Assembly: GCA_949358305.1 (NCBI GenBank)
Contig: OX442316.1
Coordinates: 10,664,001 to 10,728,000, forward strand
Source: Strigamia acuminata
Taxonomy: Eukaryota; Arthropoda; Chilopoda; Geophilomorpha; Linotaeniidae
Reading direction: 5' to 3'
Length of the DNA: 64,000 bases
Under the pieces are notes generated by a model. The model made no database searches. It saw only the letters and a program-made list of their open reading frames with translations, and was not told the DNA's origin. Position numbers and translations under genes: made by a program. Shown here in pieces: positions 33,901 to 47,865 of the stretch (within the stretch, counting starts at the first letter, position 1; the number at the start of each line of letters is the position of its first letter).

Positions 33901-36900
33901 AGAAGTAGGTAAATGAAGGAAGTGAGGTAAGGGTATGGGTTGAGCAGGTTGGCCAGTGTCAAGGACAAGCGAGGTTCCTTTGTGAGCACTGCATGCAAGA
34001 ATACACATGTTGAAGGATGGATGAGAGAGGAGCAAACGTGGTGCAGCTGCAGCAAGCGCACTAATTCCCATAAACATAGCCTGGATTCAACACCCATGAC
34101 CTCGCCGTGTCATTAGATGCAAGTTGAGTCAGTAGGCTCAGTTGGAGCGTTGTGTTTTATCCCCCTTCCCACTCTTTTTTCATTTGATTCGAAGGTACAG
34201 TCGTGGGTGTACTCGGAATTCCGTGGCTAGAGGGTAACAACCTACTACATTCTCTCATTAATCCTTTGTGCTGCCCGAAGGAATGCATGATGGGAAAGAG
34301 AGATGCAATTTTCGGCTCGGACAGGAAATTGAAGATTACATCTTTTTGATTTTTTCTATTAAACTATTGATTTTTTTTTCTTTTGAAATTTGTGAATCAT
34401 CTTTGCATGAATTTCACTTTGGTTTTGTGTAGGAAATTAATAATTGGTCAAAGATTTTTTTTTTTTGCCTGAGGAGAACACCTGGGCTGCTTCTTTACGG
34501 TTTGTTCCACTTGTCCACCTGTTTCCAACTTTAGATTACATGTGGAAAAAAATGTTAATTAGAACTTGGTTTGTTGGTTTATTTATTGTGTGCTAGTTGT
34601 TTTGTTTTATTTACCATAAAATCAATGTTGCAAACGAGTTAGTTGAGTCATAAATTTTAATTTGAAGGAGAAGAAACAAGTTGGATTTTAACAAAGTTTG
34701 GTTGACGGTGGATGCGCTGTCATGCGGCGAGAGATCGAGTTGCTGCGGCAACGAGATTGGAGCTCCGACACATGTAAAATATCTTATATAAATGTGAAAT
34801 GGAAATTTTTTTTTGTTGCAATAAAGTTATTATGGTTGAAATTTGGAATTTGAGGAAGACATGAATAATCTTTTAGGTTTTTTTATGTGTTTATATTTAG
34901 AAAATGCTACGTTGTAAATTGTTTTGGAGGTTTTCCATTTTTTTTTCTTGCGCTAATGGTCAAAAAAATTTTCCATTAGACGAGAAAAAAAGAAGATGGT
35001 TGTTGCGAAGTTCGTAATTTATGATCACTTGAGGGTTTTTTCACCTTTACAGCTTTTAAACTTGGTAGAAAATCAGATTTTTCGAATTTTTCTCGAGAGT
35101 TATGATGGTGGAGTTATTTTAAGGGACAATTAAAATGATTTTGATTTGTTTTTATTTCTAGTTCAAAACATTTTCTGATGATGAAAACAAGTCGTTCGAG
35201 TACCACCAGCTGTATGATGGGGTATTTCTGCATGACATCATGCTTCAAATGTAAGTTTTTATTGATTGTCTGGGTTTTAAATGTTTATTTATTAATTTTT
35301 TCTTCAATAAAACGTGCTGAAATTGACCAATTTCTGCTTAAAATTAGGGCAAGGTTGGCATTTGAAGTTGAGTAAAATCGAGTAAATCCTAAAATGGTTA
35401 TCACAAATGAAAAAATAAAAACATGGAACCTTCGGGAGAATTTTTTTGCATTTAAATTTAACTCTGATTAATGGCCATTTGTATGTACATTCAATCTCCA
35501 AAGCATAGTGAGCATACTAAACATTTGCTTCATCCTGGTGAAAGGATTTTTTTAAGATTACAAAATATCATTTTTTATTTATAAAAATAGACATTTGATA
35601 CACTTTTTTTGTTAATTTTATCACGAAATGTGAGAATTTTAAAGAAATTTGTATCAATTTCCCTTTTTTTTGTTCTTTTTTCGGTTCATGAACTTCGGTT
35701 TAATTCAAGGAGAGAACTTTTTTTATTATTATCATCAAGATGAGCTGATTTAATGAAATGAGACGATAATTAATTAATAGGATCATTTTTTCTTTCATAA
35801 TTTCCATAAATTAATTAATTAATCTAATTTATCAATTTAGAGACCCAAGACCTCCTCATCGTGGCGTGAGTAAATCAGTGGATGATGCATACATCAGAAT
35901 GCGTAATTTGGACATTTTAGTACGCAATGTTAGGGCTTTTTATGAGGTTTGTAGAACTATTTACCGCGTGACTTTACCGTTTGATTTATTTTTTATATTT
36001 GTACATGCAAGGAGGCTTTGGGTCATTTAGTAGTAACAAAATTACCCGACATTATAAATATGACGAAGGATCCTGAATGTGGTTAGTTAATAATTCTACA
36101 TGACAGATTTTTAAAAAATATCTGAACGTAATTATTTGTAATAGAATCGAGTGTGGAAGATGTTCAGGGATTGTTACTACTGATTCTTGGCTGTGCCGTA
36201 CAAAGCGACAAGAAGGAATATTTTATTGACCAGATCAAACAACTGGATTTAAGCATGCAACATGCAATGGTGGATTGCATTCAGCAGGTACGGCAATTTT
36301 ATTGTATGGTAATATTGGATTAAATTTGCATCTCACGAAGATATTACTGGTATTCAGGCTAAAATTGAATATATAACAATTGTTTTTACAACATTATTGC
36401 GTTTTTTTTTTTAATTTTGGGTAATTAAAGTGAGATTTTCTTCTTTTGGTAAAGAAAATCAAATTAACATGTGTTTAGTGCCGTCTGTGACTAATCTGGG
36501 TGGGAGCACAGAGAAGAAAATATAATAAAAGTAATGATTTAATGGATTCGTTCAACTTTCTGCTGGATGCACAAATTGTTAATGGGTGCTTGAGGAAATA
36601 ATTAAATGTGAATCATTATGATTTATTTGTGTTGGTCATGTAGGTGACGGATAATCCTTTGACAGTGTGGACACCCGAACTGTCAAAATTGCCACTCATG
36701 GCCGAGGAACAACAAGAACCGATGTACAATTTGCTCGTGGAGCATTTTCGAAGGATTTTGAAAGAAAGAGATGATTTGTGGCACGTGAGTTTGGTTTGGC
36801 CGTGGCAACTTGTTAAACGAAAGTTTTGCATTTCCCCATATTTTAATTTATAGACTGTGAATACGCTGGTTGTGGAAAAGGATGGAGGCGAGAAATGCAC

Positions 36901-39900
36901 GACTCCACGAGGAAGTACTCACATATCCATCTTAGATAAACATCATCTGGGCGTGGAATTGGCCGAAGCCAAGGCTAAACTCAGAAGATCGAGGCAGGAA
37001 CTGTAAGATTTCAACTTTTTAGTGTTTGTTGTGCAATATTAAAGTTGAAGCTGGTTTGTTTCAATAATATATTTCTATTTTGTTGTGCAGCGAAGAAAAA
37101 AATGAAATTTTAAATGAGGTTAAAGAGGAATTGGAACAAAATAAAAGTGTTGTCAACAAATTGAGGCAAGAAGTATGTTTCAGGTTTTGTGTTTGTGGGT
37201 GTTGAGATTTAGGGTGTGAATGTGCTAAATATTTAATTTTTAATTTCAAGAGTTTAGACCTTCTACAAGACGCAAGAGCGGCCAAGGCTTACCGAGATGA
37301 ATTGGATATCGTCAGAGAAAGAGTGAGCGCTCAGAATCGCAAGTTTTGATTGCATTATTTGTTCGAATACGTTTGAAACCAATTTACGCAAATCGTCGAA
37401 TAAACTTGATTGGAAATGTAGGGAATTGAAATGTTGGGTGGAGGTATAAATATAGGTCGGTGCTTTCTCGTGTGACCCAGTTCATCTGTCCATGAAATAC
37501 GAGTCTCGATTTGGTTTAAGATTATTTACCGTTTTACCTTTTTAAATTTTCAAGCATCTGGCCTCTAGGTTAAAAAAGGTATTATTTTTCTGGAACAATA
37601 GTGTTTAAGTGATGAATGGGTTTGTTACTGCAGTTGAATTGGATTTGGGTGTGTTCGACGTGGAAGTTGATATTTGAAATAATGCGAATTAAAGTGTTTT
37701 TATATGTTTGTTTGTTTGTTTGTTTGTTTGAAGGCCAATAAAGTTGATAAATTGGAAAATGAAATTCAACGATATAAGGATAAGCTTAACGAACTTGAAT
37801 TTTATAAGTCGAGAGTTGAGGTGCGTAACGAGTTTATAAAAGTCGAAATAATTTGTTTTAAATTGGATTTTGTTTGGATTAATTAGGAGTTGCGGGAAGA
37901 TAATAGGATATTGGTTGAAACTAAGGAAATGCTGGAAGATCAATTGGAAAATAGTAGGAAACGGATGGATCAAATTTTGGATTTGGAAAATGATTTACTT
38001 AGGCACAGAGCACGTATCAACGAGTTGACGTTGGTAAAGATTTATTTAGAATAAAAAAAAAATCAATTACATGTTTCATGTGTATATTTTGGGGGATATA
38101 ATTAAGGAACGAGATTCGGATCGTGATCGCATGCAAGAATTGATTGAGGAAAATGCTCAAATGCAGATGTCAGCCAAGCGTAGCATGAACGAATCGGCCA
38201 ACTTGATGGTTGAATTAGATCACTTGAGATCTCAAACTATGTGTGGTATGATAAAATTTGTATATAATTCTATAGTGGTTTAAATAATTAAACAATTTCT
38301 TTTTTTAATTAGCTGGCCAAGTTGATAGTTTATCTCAGCAATTGAATAACGATGCTCAAACGAGATTACGGAAAATTGAATTGGAAAATCAGAGACTTCA
38401 GAGCATTATTGATAACATGCGCGAGTCTTCTTTCCATGAAAACAGCGAAAAGGTTGCATAAACAATTTTCAAAATGTATTTCCTCCTGTTATATTATATA
38501 TTTCTCTTTTTTAAGATATTGGAATTGGACAAAGAAAATAAACGGCTGAGTATAAAAGTGAATCAGCTGCAAGATGTAAATGCTCGGGAGATGCAGCGAT
38601 GTTTGGATGTCGAGCAACGGAATGAGGAACTTGTAAGAAACGCAACTAATTTGCAAGAAATGATCGATACAGTGAAAATGAGCAGTGATCGGCAGCAACT
38701 CGAGCTTACTGTAAGAAAATTAATTTTTTAATTTTTTTAAATAAATAAATAATTAACTGAAATGATTGGTGAGTTTAGAGAGACAAAGAGCAACTAATGG
38801 AATTGGTCGAAACACTCAGGCAACGTAACCAGAAGTCACAGGATGCACGCATGAAGGACATTGAGGCCGAAAATAAGAAATTAGTGGAAAATGCTCAGGT
38901 TATATTTTTTTTCTTAGTCAATTTTTTTTTTGAAGTATTATTAAAAATAAATATTTGCAGACAATGAAAAGTCAAATTTCACGGTTGGATTTTGAGAATC
39001 AGCAATTACAAAAAGCAAATTCCCGATTCAAAGAATTGAACGAATGTTTATCTGACATTGAGAATCAAAAGCAAGAAGTGGAACGTGAAAATGCAGATTT
39101 ACATCTAGTTAGTTGGCAGTTAATTTGAGTAGTTTGCGATCAGTTTGGAGTATTTTTTTGATGATTTATTTAGGCTATCGCAGCGTTTAAAGTTGCGAGT
39201 GATAAATATGAAGCGACAGAACAGGAATACACCGAATTACAAATGAAGTACAACAGGGTGTCGAAATTGTTGGATAATTTGAAAACCACTTGCAATAAAG
39301 TACGAATACGTCTAAAGCAAATTGTTTGTGTACAACTAAATATATTTTTGTTGCAGATCGATCGATTGGAACAAGACAATATCAATTTGACGATTGAAAA
39401 TCAGCGGTTGGGTAAATTATTAGAACCTTTCAAAATATCGACGGAGAAAATAATGGACATGGAACAAGAAATCGATGATTTGAACGGCTTAAATCAAGCT
39501 TTGCGAAGAAATTTGGAAGCTCTGAAAATCGACCATGCCCGGTACGAGCAAATGGAGTTGGATTTGATCGCCCAAAGTACCGATAATCAGAAATTACAAA
39601 AAATTATTGAAAACTTCACGAAGAAAGTCCAAGAAGTTGAAACCGAAAATCAATCTTTGGAAATTGAAAATCAGAAATTACAAAAGACCATCGAAACCCT
39701 AAAAGTAGCAAACCGACGACTTAATGATTTGGAACGAGAAAATACAGATTTAGAAGCTGAAAATCACAAACTGGATCGGGAGAGGAAATCATCGGAGAAG
39801 GAGGTGGCACGACTAAAACAAGCGATTGAAATGAAGGATACAACTATCGACGAATGTAGCTCGAAAATATCAACTTTAGATCGTGAAAATAAGCGATTAA

Positions 39901-42801
39901 TGAAGGAACTCGATAGCACCACAAATTTAAGTGCCCGGGTCAAGGAATTGGAGAAGGAAAATAGAGAAATAATCCAGCAATCGATGATTGATAAGAAAAC
40001 ACTTATTGCTTTGCGCGAGGTACTTTTTACGATAACTTTTTGTTTGGAATGTGAATGATTTGCTTTAATTATTGGTGCATTTTCTTGCAGGATTTAGTAA
40101 ATGAAAAAATCAAAACGCAGCAGCTGTTCAATGAATTAGAAAAACTTACGTCAGAATTACAAAAAATTGGCCTTAAGAAGGAAAAGCTCATCGTAGCAGA
40201 ACACGTGCAAGATGAAGAGTAGGTTTTTCTTTTTGATTTTTAAGTACGTTAATCGATTATTTTATTTATTTATTAAAATGAAATTTATAGTCGCTATAAA
40301 GCACTGGAGACTATGATGGAAGATGCTTTGAAGAAGAGTTTAAATTTGAAAGATGAAAAAATTCGAGTTCTTGAAGGGCGAATTAACGATTACATAGCTG
40401 ATTTGAGCAAGGTTCAACATCAGTACGAAATGTCTAAGCAGTTACATGAAGAAAAACTGCGAGAAACTTGTTCACCGGCAAAGTATGACACCGATTCATG
40501 CCACATCTTTCCCAGTTATAAATTTTAATTTGTTAATTATTCTAGGACCGAAAATGTTGAACAAGTTTCAGCCAAATTAACTCAAGAAGTGGCCGAACTA
40601 CGAAATAAATTGTCCGGTGTTGAGAAAACAGTAAAATAAAATATTAAAGGCATTTAAAATAACAATATTCTTTAACTCCCGTTTGATTTGTTTCAGAATT
40701 CAACACTAGCCGAAGAGAATCGCAACTTCCGTTTATCCCTTACCTCGTCTCGTGAACAGGCGAACTCGTTGCAACTTCAAGTGACATCGTTGCAACACCA
40801 AACGACATCAATGACTGAGCAAAACGGAGTGTTGCAATCGATGAATGCCAAGTTGCAGGTGGAGAATACTACGCTACAGTCACAGAACGCCTCCCTCTCC
40901 ACTCAGATTACTATTATAGCTGCACAAAATGTGTCTCTAGAAGCGGACCGAGAACAGGTTTTTGATATTCATTCATTACATGTGTGAAGAAACTTGGATT
41001 AATTCTTTTTTTTCTTTCAATTCTTTTAGTTGCTTAATCGTCAGGAGGAATTGCAAAGTATTTATGAGTCGTTGGTTACGGACCACGAAGCTTTGCAAAA
41101 TCTTCATGAACAACTCTCTTCTGAATATGAAAGTTTACTTAACGAATTGGGATCTCAGAAAACGTCTCAGAAGACTTTGAAGACTGAATTTAAATCGCTG
41201 AAGGAGAAATACCAGACTGTGGTGACGGCTCAACAAGAGATTGAACAGTTGCGAGCAATTTTAGAAAAGGAGCGAGAACTTTTTAAGGCTGATAACAAAT
41301 CGCTCGTTAATTTGAGAGCTGAACATTCGAGGCTGACTGAAGATTTTAGGCTGTTGCATAAAACCAATGAAAAGTTAAAAATGGAATATAAAAGTCTACA
41401 AACTGAGTACAAGGGGCTCAAGACTGAACATAATACATTGAAGTTAAAGAATACGGAACTTCAAGGGGAGTTAGCTGATGCACGGGATCACAACAGCGCT
41501 TTAGATGTTGAGTTATCGAAAATTCATAGTAAATGTGAGGTAAATTTTTAAAATATTTATTACCACATTGCGAAGTGCGATTTTTAATATTCTTTTCTAA
41601 TAGATTTTATCTCATATTAACGGCACGTTGGAAGAGGATCGCAGATCTCATATGGCTCAAGTGTCTACACTGCTTACTCAATATCATGAATTGCTTACTC
41701 TAAGTTTAGAAGATAAAGAACATTTTCATGAAGAGGAGAAAAGTTTTGCGTCAGTTGTGATATTTGGAAATTGAATTCATTTAAAAAAGCTAAATAATCA
41801 TTATTTTTTTTTTAGAGATAAACTGAATAATTTGCGGCGGCAAAAGGAGAAACTTGAAGAAAAAATTATGGAGCAGTATAGAAGGATGGATAATTATTCT
41901 CCCAAAAAGTACAGGTTATATTTCAAACAATTCGATTGAATAGTGTTTTAAATTTTTAAATCACAGAGCATAACTTTTGTTTGATTTTTTTTTCAGACGT
42001 GGTTTCGGTGCTAATTTAGTTCGCAAAGTACGACGAGCTGGTTCGGAATTGATGAACAGGGTTCCCAGAGTGAGTAAACTTTAATCGATTTCTTGAATTA
42101 TTAAATTCAACATCTCCCTTCGTGTTCTAGACTACGAGGAATAAAGATAGAGATCGTTCGAGGCATACACCGGAAAGCACAGATGCGAATGATACGTTAG
42201 ACAACTTGTCATTAGGATCAGGATCTGTGAGTAACGAATCTCCAGACAGCGGGAGCGATGCAACGATGAAAAATTCGTTTAAAGGTAATATTTTTAAGTG
42301 AATATTTGTAGTCAAGATGTTAAGATATTGGATGGTTTTTGTTTGCAGAGAACAACTTGCAACATTCCGATAGTGTGGGTGATTTAATTCACCGTAGTCG
42401 TCAGTCGAGCATTAACCGACATCTGGCATTCTCCACTACTGCACTTAATTCGCGAAAATCGACTCCTTCAAATTCTGATGTAACAAATGAACGTGAGAAA
42501 GTGTTCCGTGGTAAATAAACGATTCATTTTTATATCTACGCAGTGTTTTGTAAAGTATTTGAAATTAAGCTCGACTTAATTCAATTAAAATGTATAATTT
42601 TTTTTATGAAACTTATTTTTACTCACAATTATTGAATCAAACTGTTTTGCAGCAAAATTTGCTATTTTGTTCATTTTTTTAATACAGACTAGGTCAAGAG
42701 GGCAATCTTTGGTAACGAATCAAATTCCGTATGCTATTTTAATACTGGAAAGTAACAATAGCTGCATGCCCATAGTAAATAAATAAATAATTGTAGAGCT
42801 T

Positions 42802-42858
<57 letters not shown>

Positions 42859-43882
42859 GAATTAAAATTCATATGTGGAAGCCAATTTAAAATGATTTTC
42901 GCTTTTCAGGCAGTTTTTCGAGCGAGGATCTTATCAGCTTGCGTACCGATTCCCGTAGTAGCGACGGTCGTCAGGCTGACATCGAATCAATCACTTCAAG
43001 CATTGTCTCAGGACACGGTAAACAAGAAGGTTTGTTGAATAATTTTTAAAAATAATTTTTTTTTTGTACGAATAAATAACTCGTTGCTTTTATTTTCAGA
43101 CACAAACGGGAGTGGAAATGTTTTAGCAAATAAAACATTAAGTTTAGGAACTCCTGGCAGCCGAAGAGGTGTTTATTACGCGGATGAAAATGATACAATT
43201 CCAACTCGGGATGTTGGACCCATTGATTTCACGCGCAATAAACGTTTGGATGCGCAGGATAATTCCGTTGCTAATCAGGTTCGTAGCGGTTTGTAATTGT
43301 AATTTAAATTGTAATTTAAAAACGAAAAATGATTTATTCTAGTCGCCCGTTACGCCTCGATCAATGCGTAAGAGCCAAACCGCCGATCAGAGACTGACAC
43401 GATCTTCGTTTTCCGGTTTGAACAACAGCGCTACCAACTCGCCACCACATCGATCTAGTTTTAGATCGTCCATTTCGTGTTTTGGAAATACCTCTCCCGT
43501 CCACGAATCAATCTCTCCACCTCTAACGAAAAAATCTCCCTCTTCTCACGCTCTAGACGCTGCACCGACCAACGAAAGGAAAAGTCCCTCTTCCCCCGCA
43601 CATCGACAAATCAACGCCGATCCTGCTGTCAATTCTTCTCCTTCGCGAACGCGTCAGTCGTGGCATCATTCAGATTCTAGTCAGCCTGATGATGTCGTTC
43701 AAAACAATTCTCCAACAAAACGACCGAATGTTCTCCCAGTGACTCCAAAATTACCCAATACTCCCAATCAAGCATTGCCAGATAAATCGGCTCTTAATAA
43801 CGAACCATCTTCCAATATAACGAGAGATAATAATTCCAAACCACCTGATAATTCCATTTGGTACGAATATGGATGTGTTTAG
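30991..43882 (+). CDS. Girdin: Girdin (Daple/CCDC88 family) cytoskeletal scaffold
   Basis: About 31 exons encode roughly 1,780 residues. The first coding exon (30991-31035) gives only MSTVTDFMQSPLVTW, matching the family's start, and is followed by a 4.1 kb intron. Exons from 35162 give the HOOK-type microtubule-binding domain (FLHDIMLQIDPRP, LVRNVRAFYEEAL, LLLILGCAVQSDKKEYFIDQ). About 1,100 residues of nearly unbroken coiled coil follow (IELENQRLQ, DRLEQDNINLTIENQRL). Then comes the family signature KLNNLRRQKEKLEEKIMEQY, a basic patch (GFGANLVRKVRRAGSELMNR) and a long Ser/Pro-rich tail ending WYEYGCV. The last three residues form the PDZ-ligand known from Daple, which binds Dishevelled. Girdin proteins link actin, microtubules and polarity or Wnt signalling. 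I cannot identify the vertebrate G-protein-activating motif. One splice uses GC|GTCAGT near 41750, chosen because it keeps the KLNNLRR block in frame. Confidence 0.92.
31036..35161. other. Girdin first intron
   Basis: A 4.1 kb intron between the 15-codon first exon and the HOOK-domain exons, while nearly all other introns of the gene are under 400 bp. No nested gene is evident. Frames at 33.8-34.1 kb on the minus strand are hydrophobic but have no start context or homology I recognise. Complex, less AT-rich islands at about 32.4-32.65 and 33.83-34.3 kb are enhancer candidates. Confidence 0.6.
37706..37730. repeat. (TTTG)6 microsatellite at a splice acceptor
   Basis: Six TTTG units directly precede the AAG acceptor of the Girdin exon starting at 37734 and so form its entire pyrimidine tract. 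Confidence 0.85.
42804..42856. repeat. (AAT)n microsatellite in a Girdin intron
   Basis: About 17 uninterrupted AAT units in the intron between the exon ending near 42512 and the one starting near 42911. A probable polymorphic marker. Confidence 0.9.
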
Positions 43883-45154
43883 TATTCAAAACAAGTTTGA
43901 ACTGCTCATTGTGCCTCATAACGATGTTTAATTGGATTGCCACATTTCTTATGTATTTCCATCTATGATTATTCTAATGATGCATTTATTTTTCTTTTTA
44001 GCTTTGCTTGGCAATTCTTTAAACATTCAGGATTTTAATAAGTTGTGAAAAAGACTTTGTAATGATAATGATATTCCTATAACTTTCTAAGTGTTCAGTT
44101 CAGTGTTTTGTTTGTAAAGACTTTTTTCTTCTTAAGGTATTGTTTTTGAAAGATTTTTTTTTTGTAATATAAATTTGTTATCTTTATTGGTAAGTCGTAG
44201 TGTGATATTGAAAAGTGGTGTATGGATAAACTGCAGTATTCACTATATATTAGAAGATAAAAACATGCGTAGTTTAATTCATGTTTTGCCTTAAATGTTT
44301 TTTTGGATATATTTTGTTACGATTACCATATTTAGTTGCACTGGTTGTGGGATGCTTATGTAGGATGGGTCACTATACATTTGGATTTAAATGAGATGAT
44401 TTAAGACAGAAAAAAAAAACACTCAGCAATGGATTGTGGTTGTTATTTAAAAGAACCAGCTTGTAATTTGTCAAATAGAATTATAACGCATTGTGTGTAA
44501 TAAAATGTCACAATTTGAATATTCTGCGATTGTGCAAAAGAAATGGCATGCGTTTTGCTGAGGCTAAATATTTTGGAAATTGTGTGTTATCACTCGTATC
44601 TTATTAATTTATAAACCTTATGACGTTATTTTATTCTCAATGTTTCAAAAAAATGTCTCACATTAAGTTTAGGAGGAAAACAGAATTTCGCTCGAGCTTG
44701 TGAGTGTAATTTTAAGAGATTCAAAAATTGTTGATGGGCAATCCCGTTTATTAGAGCTTTGCAAGTGATATAATGTTGTGCTATGCAATAAATTAGTCCG
44801 TCGAATCTATATTAAACACTAAATTAAAATAGTGAGACATTTTTCAAAGACTTTAAAACAATTATAATCTCATATTCTCCACTTGTGTTATGATAATTCC
44901 ACTCATTTCAAATTGAGATTCGCTTATATTCAAATCAATAATCTCAGGTACCAGTACACAAGTGACTGTTTAGTATTGAATGAAAAATGTATACTATGTC
45001 AGTTAACACAGGCAAGCTATAGAAAATAAATTAATTTGACTAATGTGTGGCAATAGTAATAATAATAATAATAATCCGCGTTAACAGGACAAATTTATTT
45101 TATCAAACTTGATTAGTGCAAAAAAATCAAAAATATTTTCCAAAACACATTTCA
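43883..45154. other. convergent 3' UTRs of Girdin and cinnamon
   Basis: AT-rich DNA between two facing stop codons. AATAAA on the + strand at 44499-44504 probably ends Girdin. TTTATT at 45094-45099 (AATAAA on the minus strand) probably ends cinnamon. A short AAT repeat lies near 45056-45075. I see nothing coding. Confidence 0.55.
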
Positions 45155-47865
45155 TTACAACTTCCTTAATAACAAAGCATTCACAACACTACCCTTATCG
45201 AGTTTCGCTTGATTTTCGGTACGTGGGGGAAGAATTACAATGGCATTGGCTCGTGCCATGCTCACTAATCTGCTGCTGCGTTGTTCGCCGGTGGATTTGG
45301 CAACGGGAGTCGCTGAATCCTCGGGCCAATGTAAAATTACACGCTGATACTCCGGTCGCGGATCTAGATTCGGTATTTCGAAACCGAGCTAAAAGTTAAC
45401 AATAATTGGTTTTGAGAAGTCAGTTTTGGGAGGAAACAAACGAAAAATGCAACCTTAGCCTTAATTTTTGGAATGGGTGGTTTCACATGACCAGTCATGC
45501 GATACAAGGCAGGCAACACGAATAAATGAAAGGTCACTGTAGCTGAAACTGGGTTTCCAGGCAAACAAAAAATTAGTTTTTTCGTGTTATTTATGGTGAC
45601 AGTTGCAAATGTAGTTGGAAGTCTAGAAAAGAAATGAAGTAGACATATATCACACACTTGAGAATTGTGTCGACGTTTAAAAGCATACCCTGGTTTCATA
45701 AATACGCGTCCAAAATGAATATCAGCACTGAATGAATTTTTTAAAACTTGTTTCAAATAATCCTTATCCCCCATCGACACTCCTCCCGTGCTAATAATCA
45801 CGTCTGCATTTTCGAATGCCGTTTTAAATTTGTCTTCTATGTCTTCGGGACTATAAATATAGTTGTTTAATACAATATAAAATTAAATCGAATTAATTAA
45901 TAACCTGTCTCGAAGAATATCAGTATTTACTCTCGAGAAACCATGTTCTTGTAATAAACTTGTTAGTGTTATTGTATTGCTATCACGGATATGACCAGGG
46001 AGTAGTTCGTGTTCAGGACTCATCAACTACAGCATAAAATATGTTTTTCAGCCAACTTAACTAGTTACAAAAATAATTCAGTATTTGTGCCTCGTTGCCA
46101 GTTGATAACACAGTAATTTTTGGTCTCTTGTGAACAGTCACTTGCGTTTGACCCACTGCAGCTAAAATACCTAATTCGAATGATCCGATTATAGTTCCCG
46201 ATTTCAAAACTTTTTCATGCACTTTAATGTCACATCCGATCGGTCTGAAACATTACAATTTACAGTATTGAAAATAATACTTTAAAGTATTTGGATAATA
46301 CCTAATATCCAAGCCAATGATTGGAGCTTTCAAAATATTCACTTCAATTTCCTTCATTCCCTATTTTAAAAAAAAATTCTGTTAATATCATAAACAAATA
46401 ATAAAACCTAGTTCTTACATCTTCAGATGCAATTAATAATTTAGTATCTTCAACTTGAACCACAGCATCTGCACCAGTAGGAACGGGTGCTCCAGTATTA
46501 ATCCTCAAACAACATCCAGGTTTAATTTCACAGCACTCCGAAGAGCCTGCTGATGATTCGCCCAGTACCTTCCTTACTCCGACACCATCAGCAGCTAAAC
46601 TTTAAAAACTTTAAAATCTGTTAATTAAAAACACTACTAATTTTTTCCCACCAATAACTGCGTAGCCATCCTTAACTGAAGCGCGAAATGGCGGCAGGGG
46701 ATCAATTGCTCTAACATCAATTGCAAGAACTCGTCCAAGAGCATCTAAAAACAGAAAAATCACTCCATTTAATGTTATTACTACTGTACCGTATATATTT
46801 TATCAATTAATTTCACTCGCCTTTATAATTAAGTGTCTCAACGTCCAGAATTGTCGTTTCTTTAAGGATAAAATCAAGTGCTGATTTCACAGGAATTGCA
46901 GGGTAAGGTGATTTCCGTGCTCTATAAGCTACTTGACCATCAGTAGAATCATCTATAGACTATGAAAATTACTTTTTAATTTAGAGTTATTTAAAATTTT
47001 ATGGTTTAATCATTAGGTACATATTTAGATGAACACGAACTAAAATCATGAGAACAACTGTGCTCTATTTGGTGCATCCTTTTATGAGTCAATTCAATTT
47101 CCGACATATCATTTCGCAAAAGCGACGTAGCGTGATGTAAACATGGCAAAATAAATTGCAAACATTCATCAGAAGCTTTTTTACTTCCAGGCAGATTTAC
47201 GATTAAAGTTTGTCCTCGAATACCACAAACAGACCTGTAAAAAAAAATCATACTTTTATCCTCAAATGTAAAGATTTGAAATCATTTTATTTTACCTCGA
47301 TAGCATAGCCATGGGAGTCACATCTAAAGAGGATTTCAGCATAGCCAGAGCCATACCTGGGGCCTCTTTTTCAATTACATTTTTAGTTGCTTCTGGAGTA
47401 ACATCTCTGGGTGAAAATCCCGTTCCACCAATAGTTAAGATCAATCCCAATTGCAACTGATCACACCAAGACTTTAAAGTTGTCTGAATGCATCATTTAA
47501 TTAATATTAAAAATTTAATCAGATTTTATACTTTTTCTAGTACCTCAATTACAATTTGATCATCAGCCACAATACTTTTAACAACAATCACATTCAATAA
47601 ACTGAAATTTAAAAGTAAATAAATAAAATTATTGATAAGTTATTGATGATTAATAAACAATTACTCCTCTGTTGATTGTAAGACGTTGCTTATATTGATT
47701 CCACTAATATCCTCACTTTCACCTTGGCTGCATCTATCACTAACTGAAATGAATTTAAGATAATTTAGATTGGAAAAAAAACTAAATGCATCCAAAAAAG
47801 TTGTGTATACTAGTTAACAATCCTATTTCAACTGCGGCAGTTGGATTCAAGTTTGTTTTTGACAT
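45155..47865 (-). CDS. cin: gephyrin / cinnamon, molybdenum-cofactor synthesis
   Basis: Roughly a dozen minus-strand exons encode about 600 residues in two enzymes fused in one chain. The N-terminal MogA/MoaB-like G domain carries [18 protein letters not shown], the catalytic [20 protein letters not shown] and [17 protein letters not shown]; it adenylylates molybdopterin. After a short Ser/Cys/His-containing linker comes the MoeA-like E domain, which inserts molybdenum: [75 protein letters not shown] and a C-terminal domain ending [10 protein letters not shown]. The product feeds sulfite, xanthine and aldehyde oxidases. The linker is much shorter than in vertebrate gephyrin, as expected for an insect that uses the protein for cofactor synthesis rather than synaptic scaffolding. 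The intron after MKPG contains no in-frame stop, so its retention would keep the frame. Confidence 0.93.

Noticed and set aside
33825-34097. 90-codon minus-strand frame in Girdin intron 1
   Set aside because: A second frame on the same strand is also open over the same bases, which points to composition rather than coding. No domain is recognised.
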